Source: Blastocatellia bacterium
GTDB taxonomy: Bacteria > Acidobacteriota > Blastocatellia > Chloracidobacteriales > Chloracidobacteriaceae
NCBI GenBank assembly: GCA_019695185.1
Contig: JAIBAN010000069.1
Coordinates: forward strand, 1-41,767
Length of the DNA stretch: 41,767 nucleotides
Direction of reading: 5' to 3'
The notes beneath the pieces were generated by a model. That model was not told where the DNA came from and ran no database searches. It saw only the letters and a list, made by a program, of their open reading frames with translations. The translations under genes and the position numbers were made by a program. How positions within the stretch are numbered: position 1 is the first letter of the stretch; each line of letters begins with the position of its first letter. Of the stretch, positions 18,601 through 25,131 are shown piece after piece.

Positions 18601-19861
18601 GTGAGAAAATATCGAGGTGTTCCGCCGAGGTTTCAGGGTCTGAAATTGATTCCGGAGCCAGATAAATTGTCGAGGCATCCTCGATGAGCTGTTCCACATG
18701 ATGCGTGGGTGACAACCGACTGCTTTGCGAAGAACTGCCGCCCTCTCGAAACCCCAAATGCCAGTTGAAAATCTGGGTACGGGTCTGGTTCGATTCATCC
18801 GAAGTGACCAGGATACTTTGCGGACTGAGAGTCCGGTGGAAAATTCGCTTTTTATGAGCAAAGCCAACGGTTTCGGCGATTTGCCTGAGTAAATCGAGCC
18901 GGACATCGAGCGTCAACCGGTCATGGTGCTCGCGCACATAGAAATCCAGCCGGTTGGCATCGGTCGGCTGGCGAAAGGTCAGCGCCGGACCACGCTCGGA
19001 TTCATAGAAGTCCTTGACCTGCAAAATGCCACGATGGTCCAGGGTTTCCAACAGGTGAAACTCACGGGCCGCCGCTCGCACCAGGGTGGCACGGTCTGCT
19101 TCAGCCAGATGCCGGGCCAGATTATAGAGGCGCACCCGGCGCTCGGTTCCAACCGAGACATGTTTTCCCACCCAGTCCTGGTAGGCCCCACTTGGACTTT
19201 CAAAAAGCAGGGTTTCAAGCTGGTAATCGCCAACCTTGCGGAGCTTGCGCGACTGCCGGATGCCGGCTTCATCCACTGCCTTGGCAATGGCCTGTGCCAT
19301 TGGGCGATTGATTTGAACCGGATGATGAAGCGGTGCCCCTTCATAGTCGCAGCTCATGAGCGCAGAAATGATGCCGGGCGTTCGTTTTCCGTTCGGGTGC
19401 TCCCGGTCCCGCAGGCAAATCCGGTTTCGGGCCGTGCCTTGCAACCGACAATCGAGTTGTTCATTGGAACAGAATATGAGGGCTTCGACAAAAGGAAACC
19501 GCCCCTTTCCCTGCATGCTCCGTTGCCGTTTGAGCAGCGACGCCAGCCGTTTGGCCTTGCGATTGGCAAGAAACAGGGGGTTGTCCAACACCCGCGTTTT
19601 CCCGTTGGCTTGAACCTCCCAGGTCCCGGCATCTCCGGTGAGAATTCCCGGATAGCTCTTGATTTCAATCAAAAACAACCCCATTGGAGTCATCACCAAC
19701 AGGTCCACCTCATTGATTGAGCCATCATCGGCGATAAATTCGAAGTTTGCCCAGGCGGCATAAGGGTCGGAATTCGGCAGCCGGTCTTTGACAAAATCCA
19801 GCCCCTCCTGTTCCCATTGGTAATCAGAGATGGTAACGGTATTCCAACGTGGCTCCTTCAC
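15602..19861 (-). CDS. pglW: BREX-2 NERD / Ser-Thr kinase PglW
   Basis: A very large kinase, about 1420-1445 residues. Numbering from a TTG at 19939: NERD nuclease-like domain about 47-170 (EVDLLVMTPMGLFLIEIKSYPG). A first kinase-like region lies at about 235-480 with degenerate loop HRTLSPQS. A second, likely active kinase lies at about 545-830 with glycine loop LGSGATAVAF, HRDIKPEN at 671-678 and DFS in place of DFG at 696. About 865-915 resembles the helix-hairpin-helix of the RNA polymerase alpha C-terminal domain (DRMSVFVVGDLL...LKGVGNRTRREI). I prefer the GTG at 19861 (VKEPRWNTVTISDYQWEQEG), because AGGA precedes it and the TTG has no ribosome site. It is the first gene of the BREX operon. 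No promoter was recognised upstream. Confidence 0.92.
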   Translation of the reverse strand: MKEPRWNTVTISDYQWEQEGLDFVKDRLPNSDPYAAWANFEFIADDGSINEVDLLVMTPMGLFLIEIKSYPGILTGDAGTWEVQANGKTRVLDNPLFLANRKAKRLASLLKRQRSMQGKGRFPFVEALIFCSNEQLDCRLQGTARNRICLRDREHPNGKRTPGIISALMSCDYEGAPLHHPVQINRPMAQAIAKAVDEAGIRQSRKLRKVGDYQLETLLFESPSGAYQDWVGKHVSVGTERRVRLYNLARHLAEADRATLVRAAAREFHLLETLDHRGILQVKDFYESERGPALTFRQPTDANRLDFYVREHHDRLTLDVRLDLLRQIAETVGFAHKKRIFHRTLSPQSILVTSDESNQTRTQIFNWHLGFREGGSSSQSSRLSPTHHVEQLIEDASTIYLAPESISDPETSAEHLDIFSLGAIAYFLFTGTPPAATAVEMADKIRDGKGLNLGATLDGTSRHLQELIKFSTHPDVLLRWDTVADFLEQLDKVEDELTRPEDETPANPLDAKPGQKLKSNLTVKGRLGSGATAVAFLMEEVKPGKDKRVMEKREVVLKLADSPDHNDRLREEFAVLNRLRFHHIVEAFELFDFGPLAGFTMQKAANGTLAEYLRKNVKLNLDLLQRFGQDLLETVRFLEQFGTPHRDIKPENIGITPFGPNDALHLILFDFSLAGVSADNIRAGTIPYLDPFLELRKPKRWDTHAERFAVAMTLHEMTAGVLPKWGEGGSRPDMLECEVTLPTELYDPAIRERATAFFTRALRRVPAERFDNADDMLHAWREIFEAPTRAFLPASIGKTVPGEGQNLQLGLETPVAALPISPNIANALDRMSVFVVGDLLRQTRHAISHLKGVGNRTRREIVELRENLKARFAKLEDDWTPPAETESSGTTEEGSLPLVTTLDEVASQLLVLDSTTRGKDRPVVATYLGMVLPPGKTAGPQPNWPNQLETAGRCNVTRGRISQVIVKARQLWQKNPSLAALRAELWEIIRKHGGLATLDELSTTLLAVRGSVAEEPRRTRLAQGLIRAALEVEDKEKEPRFFDFKAGAGTFLTTIAEAEKTVVEFGKIADRLVLDDTLATFARAVEDLSAVRLPAGMEPPPEARLVRLAVAASTTAALSTRLEIYPAGMAALKALKLAQGGLTGTVHANGKRGLLLQDIIDGVRNRYPAAETLPQPPALDSLLREIGFDLHWNALEQMYEFPDLQPTTGWTSTALPGTLEALQPTPAGKFTEITPEIADARLFEKKLAASRKDGGFLALLVAPRDMKRAEIALAKRFQLEPRNVDEILISEMRRQALEQEIDWGMVLASDAARHDSYDWKMLLEFVSLAIPAVETQLAEPGTTVLAVNPGLLARYDQLQVLEELRERAGRSGQGIHGLWVLLASDQQSSFPSVNGKVLPVIGSGQWSRVTETWISQVLD

Positions 19862-20159
19862 GACGGTAACGGTCCTCAAATTGAGTGGGATCAAAAAGTA
19901 CGGGTGCTTGGGGTTCTTGCCGATAATACTCAAATTCAAGCTGGGAAAATAGCGAAATGAGCTTGTGAATGTTGGAATCTTGAATCCGAGACAGCCAAAA
20001 AAACATGAGGAAGCCGAGCCAAGGGGATAAAAACCAAGGGGTCAAAAACCAACAAATGATGCAAAGGTAGAAGTTTGTTGTGCCTAAAGTGAATGAAAAG
20101 GCAAAGATGCTACCTGTGACGGACCACTTCTCACAGTGATTGTCCAGACGGTAGGATGG

Positions 20160-20483
20160 TCATGGTTTGGGCCGGGCTTTCCGTATTTCCCGAAGCGTGG
20201 CTTTCCAGAGAGCGGCAGTTTCGGGCAGGGGATAGCTGCCCACCAGCGCCCGCAACTCATCCCGGGCACCCGGCTGGAGGTCACAGCGGCTGCGAAATCC
20301 CAGCAGCAAAATTGCCCGGTTAAGTTCCTTGCCGGTTGCTGGTACACGGGGCGGGCAAGTCGGGATGGGTTTGGGCAGGATGGTGACAGCCGGTTTCTGG
20401 GGGAGATGGGTCGACCGGAGCCTCCGCCTGGCGACTTGGGTCGGACGCGCCTCCTGTTTCGCAGAAGGCAGGTGGGTGCTCAT
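20160..20483 (-). CDS. Small basic protein, unknown
   Basis: A 107-residue protein, start ATG at 20483, overlapping the stop of the HTH gene (ATGA), so coupled to it. The first 50 residues are Pro/Arg/Lys-rich and probably disordered. The C-terminal half is helical (KELNRAILLLGF...DELRALVGSYPLPETAALWKATLREIRKA). No family recognised. The tight coupling to a DNA-binding protein suggests a two-gene accessory unit in front of the BREX operon. Confidence 0.6.
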   Translation of the reverse strand: MSTHLPSAKQEARPTQVARRRLRSTHLPQKPAVTILPKPIPTCPPRVPATGKELNRAILLLGFRSRCDLQPGARDELRALVGSYPLPETAALWKATLREIRKARPKP

Positions 20484-20707
20484 ATCTTTTCCCCTTCCGG
20501 CGGGGGCGGTGTTTCTTTGATTTTCCGGCCCGGACGACGCAATTTCCCATCGCGCCAGAGTTCCGCATGGCGCTGTGACACCATGGTTTCCGTTCCCCAG
20601 TGATGGGACCAAAGCACTCCGTCAGCCACCAGAGCTTCCACTTCGGCTGTGGAGACACCCAGGAATGTGGCGCAGGCGGATATGGTGAGATAGTCAATGG
20701 GTGGCAT
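20480..20707 (-). CDS. Excisionase/MerR-like HTH protein
   Basis: A 75-residue protein. The ATG at 20707 has an excellent ribosome site (GGAGGAATC). The N-terminus reads as a small winged HTH (DYLTISACATFLGVSTAEVEALVADGVLWSHHWGTETMVSQRHAEL), like helix-turn-helix excisionase-family proteins, with a basic, proline-rich tail. It is coupled by ATGA to the next gene. The start lies about 90 bp from promoter motif P2 of the opposite strand, so it could regulate that divergent region. The open frame further upstream is probably spurious. Confidence 0.65.
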   Translation of the reverse strand: MPPIDYLTISACATFLGVSTAEVEALVADGVLWSHHWGTETMVSQRHAELWRDGKLRRPGRKIKETPPPPEGEKI

Positions 20708-20796
20708 GATTCCTCCGGCAAACGAGAATAAAACTTTAGCCCTGTTTGGAAGACGACTCAACCCGAACCGGCTGGCCTTTGAGAAAAACAACCCTG

Positions 20797-20828
20797 CCGC
20801 AACTTTTTCCTGATCACTGGGTAATAAG
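20797..20828 (+). promoter_or_regulatory. ECF promoter-like motif P2
   Basis: CCGCAACTTTTT, ten bases, GGGTAATAAG. It ends 3 bases before the ATG of the small gene at 20832. If GTAATA is the -10 element, transcription would begin at about the ATG, giving a leaderless or nearly leaderless message. Confidence 0.65.
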
Positions 20829-20831
20829 CAC

Positions 20832-21044
20832 ATGAATCCGCCGGAACGTTTCGTGGTCCTGCCCGTGATTGCATCCGGTTTCGGCGGAATTCGGTATGGT
20901 TGGTTGGATGATGAACGAGGCACCGCTGTTGACAATTTGCCCGAACCGGAGGACATCGCCTCCGAAATCATGGGCCTGCTGCAAACCGCGATGGCTGAAA
21001 TGGAAGCGCTGATGGCAGCCCTCAACGGTGGCAGCAGCCAATAA
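20832..21044 (+). CDS. 70-residue small protein, unknown
   Basis: A 70-residue acidic protein (starts MNPPERFVVLPVIASGFGG, ends MAALNGGSSQ) with an amphipathic C-terminal helix (IASEIMGLLQTAMAEMEALMAAL). It has no signal peptide, cysteines or recognisable domain. There is no Shine-Dalgarno sequence; promoter-like motif P2 lies immediately in front, which fits leaderless translation. The Gly-Gly near the C-terminus is noted, but no peptidase or maturase is nearby. It could be a chance frame, but its position behind P2 argues for a real gene. Confidence 0.5.
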   Translation: MNPPERFVVLPVIASGFGGIRYGWLDDERGTAVDNLPEPEDIASEIMGLLQTAMAEMEALMAALNGGSSQ

Positions 21045-21130
21045 ATGGTCTGGTGCTGGCCCCTTTTTGACCGGAAATCCGCTTTTCAAAGTGGGAAGCG
21101 GTGCGCTCCCCAAAATATTTTTCCCGCCGA

Positions 21131-21162
21131 CCGCAACTTTTTGCGGGTCTGCGGGAAATAAG
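21131..21162 (+). promoter_or_regulatory. ECF promoter-like motif P3
   Basis: CCGCAACTTTTT, ten bases, GGGAAATAAG, with the same spacing as P1, P2 and P4. It lies about 190 bp upstream of the Cys-rich small protein gene at 21359, with a structured stretch in between. Confidence 0.68.
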
Positions 21163-21224
21163 TAAGTGAACGGGCAAAAATCGGCGGTTCAGCGCGAACC
21201 AGTCCGATAAGCTAGGGCTGTGTG

Positions 21225-21271
21225 TTTGAGTGAAAAGTTTTTTCAAAAACTGAAAAGGCAACACACTCAAA
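21225..21271 (+). other. Nested hairpin in leader of the P3 transcript
   Basis: An outer stem TTTGAGTG / CACTCAAA (21225-21232 with 21264-21271) encloses an inner stem AGTTTTT-TC-AAAAACT (21236-21251). It lies between P3 and the ribosome site of the Cys-rich small gene. It could be an attenuator or a stabilising 5' leader. There is no T-tract after the outer stem. Confidence 0.4.
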
Positions 21272-21358
21272 AGAATGGGGTTGCCGGATACTGAACTTTT
21301 AAGCAGCAGTTCCGGCCACAACTTCTTATGAATGCGAAATAAAAGAAGGAGATGAACA

Positions 21359-21571
21359 ATGGCTAACGAAGAAAGTCAGGCGGTATCCTACGAACTCAAT
21401 AATGTATTGAATCGCATTGCAGGTGACATGCCAAAGGAAACAGAGGAAACGCAAAGATTTCTCTCTGAAACAGAAAAAGCCGCTGCCTACATTCGTTGTA
21501 CTTGGTGGGCTGGCTGTTACTATTGCCAAGATTCGAACGGTCAATGGCACCTTATTTACTGCGTAGCGTAA
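21359..21571 (+). CDS. 70-residue Cys/aromatic-rich peptide, possible RiPP precursor
   Basis: A strong ribosome site (AAGGAG, 7 bases before the ATG) supports this 70-residue gene. Residues 1-45 are acidic, leader-like and helical (NEESQAVSYELNNVLNRI...TEETQRFLSETEKAAAYI). The last 24 residues are CTWWAGCYYCQDSNGQWHLI followed by YCVA, with four Cys, three Trp and three Tyr. An acidic leader with a Cys-rich core is the usual look of a ribosomally made, modified peptide precursor. No lanthipeptide synthetase, radical SAM enzyme or transporter is encoded in the window, so modification is unproven. A small disulfide or metal-binding protein is an alternative. Its 3' end overlaps the dead recombinase on the other strand by 20 bp. 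Likely driven by P3. Confidence 0.6.
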   Translation: MANEESQAVSYELNNVLNRIAGDMPKETEETQRFLSETEKAAAYIRCTWWAGCYYCQDSNGQWHLIYCVA

Positions 21572-22216
21572 GTTGCCTAACTGTAGCGACCTGCATCGCT
21601 TTGAACTTCCCCCCGCGTCGTGCAGTGAAGCCCAGCCGGTTGAGTTGGTCGGCGATTTTGCCGTAGCTCTAGCCCTTTTCGCGTAAGGGTGCGACGATGG
21701 CGGCGGCTTTGCGGTTATGGTCGTTGTCGCGGGCATTGCGGATGCGCGCCAGCGTTCCCTTTGTCCGCGCTTCGCCGGTCAGGTTTTCCGGTTTGCCCAG
21801 CACCCCGCCCCGCGCTTTGTATGCCCGTAGGCCTCTTTCGTGCGCGCCGAGATCATTTCCCGTTCCTGTTTGGCCAGCGCCGCAAAAATGTGCAGCGTGA
21901 ATTTATTCGCTGTCGGCATGTCCCCGGCGATGAAATCCACCCCCGATTCCATGAGATTGGCAATAAAGGCGACGTTGCGGGAAAGCCTGTCCAGCTTGGC
22001 AATGAGGAGGGTTGCCCCGCTCTCCCGGCAATGGGCCAGGGCGTTCAACAGTTCGGGCCTATCGTTTTTGCGCCCACTTTCGATGTCGGTATATGCGGCA
22101 ACGACCGCGCCGCCTTTGGCCGTCGTCTCCACAATCCGCCGTTGGGCCTCCAGCCCCAGCCCGGATTGCCCCTGTTTTTGCGTGCTGACGCGAAAATAAG
22201 CGATATAGCGTTTCAT
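21552..22216 (-). pseudogene. Serine recombinase (resolvase/invertase), broken
   Basis: The N-terminal part is a good resolvase catalytic domain: MKRYIAYFRVSTQKQGQSGL with the nucleophile Ser in RVST, the LIAKLDRLSRN motif, and RTKEA at the end of the domain. The start is the ATG at 22216 behind GAGGAG. The frame is lost in a G-rich run near 21805-21815. The C-terminal recombinase segment continues in another frame (GVLGKPENLTGEARTKGTLA, then NRKAAAIVAPLREKG), meets an in-frame TAG near 21670, and resumes (SYGKIADQLNRLGFTARRGGKFKAM). Two independent lesions make this a pseudogene. A sequencing error could explain one of them. It marks a past site-specific integration or resolution system. Confidence 0.85.
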
Positions 22217-22239
22217 CCCTTTGGCTCCTCTTCCCTGCC

Positions 22240-24234
22240 TTGTTTTTTTGTTTCCCATGGCCCTTTTTCCTCTTTATCACATTTTGCAAAGGAGCCTATA
22301 AAAAGCGTAAACCCCTCGAAATCACAGGAATTCCCCAGCCGGAATGGTTGAGCGGCGTGGAAGACCCCGAAACCGGCCACCGGACCGGTCATCTCAAGGA
22401 CGAAAAAGCCTTTCGGGAATATGGACTGGTCGCTCCCGGACCCGGCACGATTGCGTTCATGGCGCGCGATGTGAACGTCCGTTTCCGGCCCGGCCAGGAC
22501 CTCTCCCGCCCGCTGGAGGCGTTTAAGGAGCTGGTGCCCGAACCCCCCGCATCCTTCAAAACCGTGGCCACCGAGCTCAAAATCGAGCGTGCCGTGACCT
22601 GCCGTCAGGCATTCCAAACTGACGACCGGCGCGCCCGCAACCGGGCCTTTGCCGGATATGAAGCCATCCGGGAGGAAACCATCGCCGATCTGGTCGCGGC
22701 AGAAATCAAACACCTGGAAAGCGCGGGACCGGTGTCGGACGAAACCAGGGCCACCACGCTTGCCACCGTGCGGCGCAACCTCTCGCTGGGCATGTGGCAT
22801 GCGGGCCACCAGCCCCAGCGCAGCCTGACCCAGGAAGAGCAGGCGGCGAACCCAAATCGCCGTCCATCCACCGGTTCCTTCGCCTTTCAGATGCTGGACG
22901 ACATCCTGGACCATTTTGAGCAGCCCCAAAAACTGGAACCGGTGGCCATCATCGGGGTCCGCCACCATGAGTTCCAGGGACAGGAATGGAAGGGGGAAAC
23001 CCGGCTGGTCCATGTCTGCACCGAACCCTACGGGAAACATTTGGGACAGGCGGCCTACGTGGTGGAAAACGGGGAGGCCAAAAAGCTGGGCTGGGTCGAG
23101 TGGGGAAAGCTGGTGCCCGAAACCCAGTACCGGATGAGCTTGGAAAGCACGGGCAAGTCCGTTCGGGCCACGCTGGTGGAAGCCGTCGGCCACCAGCATG
23201 GTTCGGCCCCGGCTCATGACACTGCTGCCTGGGAAACCGTGCGGGAAAAGCTGGTCGGAAGCGGCGTGCCGGAACGGGTCGTGGACGGCCTCCATGAGCA
23301 GAAGCGGCTGTGGGCCACCGAACTGCGCGAAACCGGAGCCGACGGGGAGTCCTGCACCACCGCCCTGGTCCTGCCCACCCGCCATCCTCGGACCGGCATC
23401 CAAACGGGAGCGCAGGTCTTTGCCGTGACGGTTGCAGCCGGCCAGGGTGAGGTGCGGGAAGCGGGATTTGCTCCCGCCGCCGAAACCGGCAGCGAGGCCG
23501 TCGTGCTCCACAGCCCCAAACTGCGGTTGGGCGTGGGTGAAGTCAAAGCACCCGAAAAGGTCTATCTGACCAGCCGACCCGATGCATACCTGCGACTGGC
23601 CGCCGAACGAAGCCAGGAAGCTGCCAGTTTTGTGCTCCTGCCGGAAAGCGGCGTCTCCCGCAGTCTCTCCCAATGGCTTCGCAGTGAAAAGGCCGATATT
23701 GTGTTGGCTCTGCCTGACACGGAAGCGGGGCAGCGGCAGGAAGCGGCGCTGCACCGGTTCCTGCGCACGGAAGCGCCGGAACTCCATGTCACGACCCTGT
23801 CAGGAAGGACGCCGCAGCTTGAGGAGGCCAACCGGATACCGCCGCCTTCCGCCGCAGACTGGCAGGCAGTCCGGCTGCAATTGGTGGCGAACGCTTCCAG
23901 CCGGGAGGAACTCCGCCGGATTGACACCCTGCACCGGGATGGCCGCCTCTATGCCGATGCCCAGGGACAGGCCGTCCGGATTATGACCGACGGCGAGGTC
24001 TTCATCCGGAATTTCAACACCAAAGCCATCAGCCGCGACGTCGTGTCGCGTGAAACTGCGGTGGAAGCCATCTACGCCGCCAAAGCGGAGCTGAAGCGGG
24101 AACCGGCTCGGAGCCAGGGCATGGAAGTGGTTGCCGGTCAGGGCCGGAAACCGGTGGAGCGAGCCAGGGAATTGCCGGCAGTCGAACAAAACCAGGGGCA
24201 GGAAATTGGAGGCGTCGAATTTGGTTTAGGGTAA
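22240..24234 (+). CDS. Plasmid-type protein with Toprim-like region, 5' end doubtful
   Basis: The open frame codes for about 640 residues of consistent protein from EITGIPQPEWLSG near 22315 onward. The only upstream starts (TTG at 22240) lie in DNA belonging to the recombinase promoter, and no ribosome site precedes any plausible start. The original 5' part was therefore probably lost. The middle is unrecognised. At about residues 435-535 a region reads like the Toprim-type domain of plasmid DUF3991/relaxase-associated proteins (EKVYLTSRPDAYLRLAAERS, ADIVLALPDTEAGQRQEAALH), although the usual paired acidic residues are incomplete. The tail is Glu/Gln-rich. Gene content here (dead recombinase next door) suggests a plasmid or integrative-element remnant. 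It may not be expressed. Confidence 0.6.
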   Translation: MFFCFPWPFFLFITFCKGAYKKRKPLEITGIPQPEWLSGVEDPETGHRTGHLKDEKAFREYGLVAPGPGTIAFMARDVNVRFRPGQDLSRPLEAFKELVPEPPASFKTVATELKIERAVTCRQAFQTDDRRARNRAFAGYEAIREETIADLVAAEIKHLESAGPVSDETRATTLATVRRNLSLGMWHAGHQPQRSLTQEEQAANPNRRPSTGSFAFQMLDDILDHFEQPQKLEPVAIIGVRHHEFQGQEWKGETRLVHVCTEPYGKHLGQAAYVVENGEAKKLGWVEWGKLVPETQYRMSLESTGKSVRATLVEAVGHQHGSAPAHDTAAWETVREKLVGSGVPERVVDGLHEQKRLWATELRETGADGESCTTALVLPTRHPRTGIQTGAQVFAVTVAAGQGEVREAGFAPAAETGSEAVVLHSPKLRLGVGEVKAPEKVYLTSRPDAYLRLAAERSQEAASFVLLPESGVSRSLSQWLRSEKADIVLALPDTEAGQRQEAALHRFLRTEAPELHVTTLSGRTPQLEEANRIPPPSAADWQAVRLQLVANASSREELRRIDTLHRDGRLYADAQGQAVRIMTDGEVFIRNFNTKAISRDVVSRETAVEAIYAAKAELKREPARSQGMEVVAGQGRKPVERARELPAVEQNQGQEIGGVEFGLG

Positions 24235-24621
24235 GGTGCCTGCCGTTTCCAGGAATGGTTTGTTCAAACCAAAAGGGCCAGCCCGTGTTTTTCGTTGACA
24301 GAAAAACAACCGGAAGTGCATCTTACGGACACTCACGCGAATGATTGCAAAACAAGCCAAACCAATATTGGCTGTCTTTTCAACACTGATGTGTTGGGAG
24401 AACTTTAACCCGTCATTTTTTTATTCTCTGATGTGGTCATCTGGTGATGGCGGTGCAATCGGTCACCAAGGAACGTCCAGAGAGTCAGTATTGCCCGTTT
24501 TCGCGTAAGAGAAGGATTGGAAGATTTGGATTACGCAATATGTGATTATTTTTTGTAAGTTATTGATTTTTAATACATTGTAGTATGACTGAATTGGCTC
24601 CTCAATATTATTTCCTAGGGA

Positions 24622-24653
24622 CCGCAACTTTTTAGGGGTCTGCGGGTAATAAG
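24622..24653 (+). promoter_or_regulatory. ECF promoter-like motif P4
   Basis: CCGCAACTTTTT, ten bases, GGGTAATAAG. The nearest plus-strand gene starts 480 bp further on, so P4 drives either a long leader that includes the inverted-repeat element or a small RNA. Confidence 0.66.
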
Positions 24654-24693
24654 TGTTTGTGAAACAAATAAGAAAAAATAAAGACTGATATTC

Positions 24694-24836
24694 CCGGATT
24701 TTGTGGTGACGGGTGGACCTCGCCTGTAAGTTATTGAAAATAGGGGATTGATTTTCGGTGGTTCATGTATTTTCATTTTTTTGTTGGGTTAAGCTCTTTA
24801 TTTTCAATAGGTAGATTTTCATACCACAAAATCCGG
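24694..24836. repeat. 143-bp nested inverted-repeat element
   Basis: Perfect 14-bp ends CCGGATTTTGTGGT (24694-24707) and ACCACAAAATCCGG (24823-24836). Inside are 11-bp arms TATTGAAAATA (24732-24742) and TATTTTCAATA (24799-24809). No target-site duplication is evident. It may be a MITE-like element or a structured RNA downstream of P4. Confidence 0.75.
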
Positions 24837-25131
24837 TAGCACCAGAAAAAAGAACCAGTATTCGGTTGGTTGCACACAAAGCGTGTCATCAAAGTCCCCT
24901 TAATTCACCCACAGGGGATAGTTTCAATTTCGGAATAGAATTCTGCAAAAACAGATGAGGGGTTTCTCTGAAGGTTTTCGACTTCACGAATAAGGGGAAA
25001 CCACGGAACGCAAAGTTCCCGCTTCGGAAATGTTCCATCAAGGGTAATTTTACGGTGGTGGCGGCGGCGAATCTTCAGTTCCGGATTGAACGCGACTGGC
25101 CAATATTTCCTGATACTTTGAGGAGACACTT

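Larger units (their letters stand above)
24235..25131. other. Gene-poor AT-rich stretch
   Basis: About 0.9 kb without a convincing gene. It is visibly richer in A and T than its flanks. It contains promoter-like motif P4 and a 143-bp inverted-repeat element, described separately. A GAGGAG ribosome site at the right end belongs to the secreted protein gene at 25132. A 74-codon minus-strand frame (24905-25129) has no family resemblance or ribosome site. Confidence 0.7.

Noticed and set aside
22213..23787. Long minus-strand frame (524 codons) opposite the Toprim-like gene
   Set aside because: Its product has no domain-like features and mirrors the codon bias of the plus-strand gene, so it is a shadow of that gene.
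24905..25129. 74-codon minus-strand frame
   Set aside because: No ribosome site, no recognisable family, and it overlaps the likely leader of the secreted protein gene.
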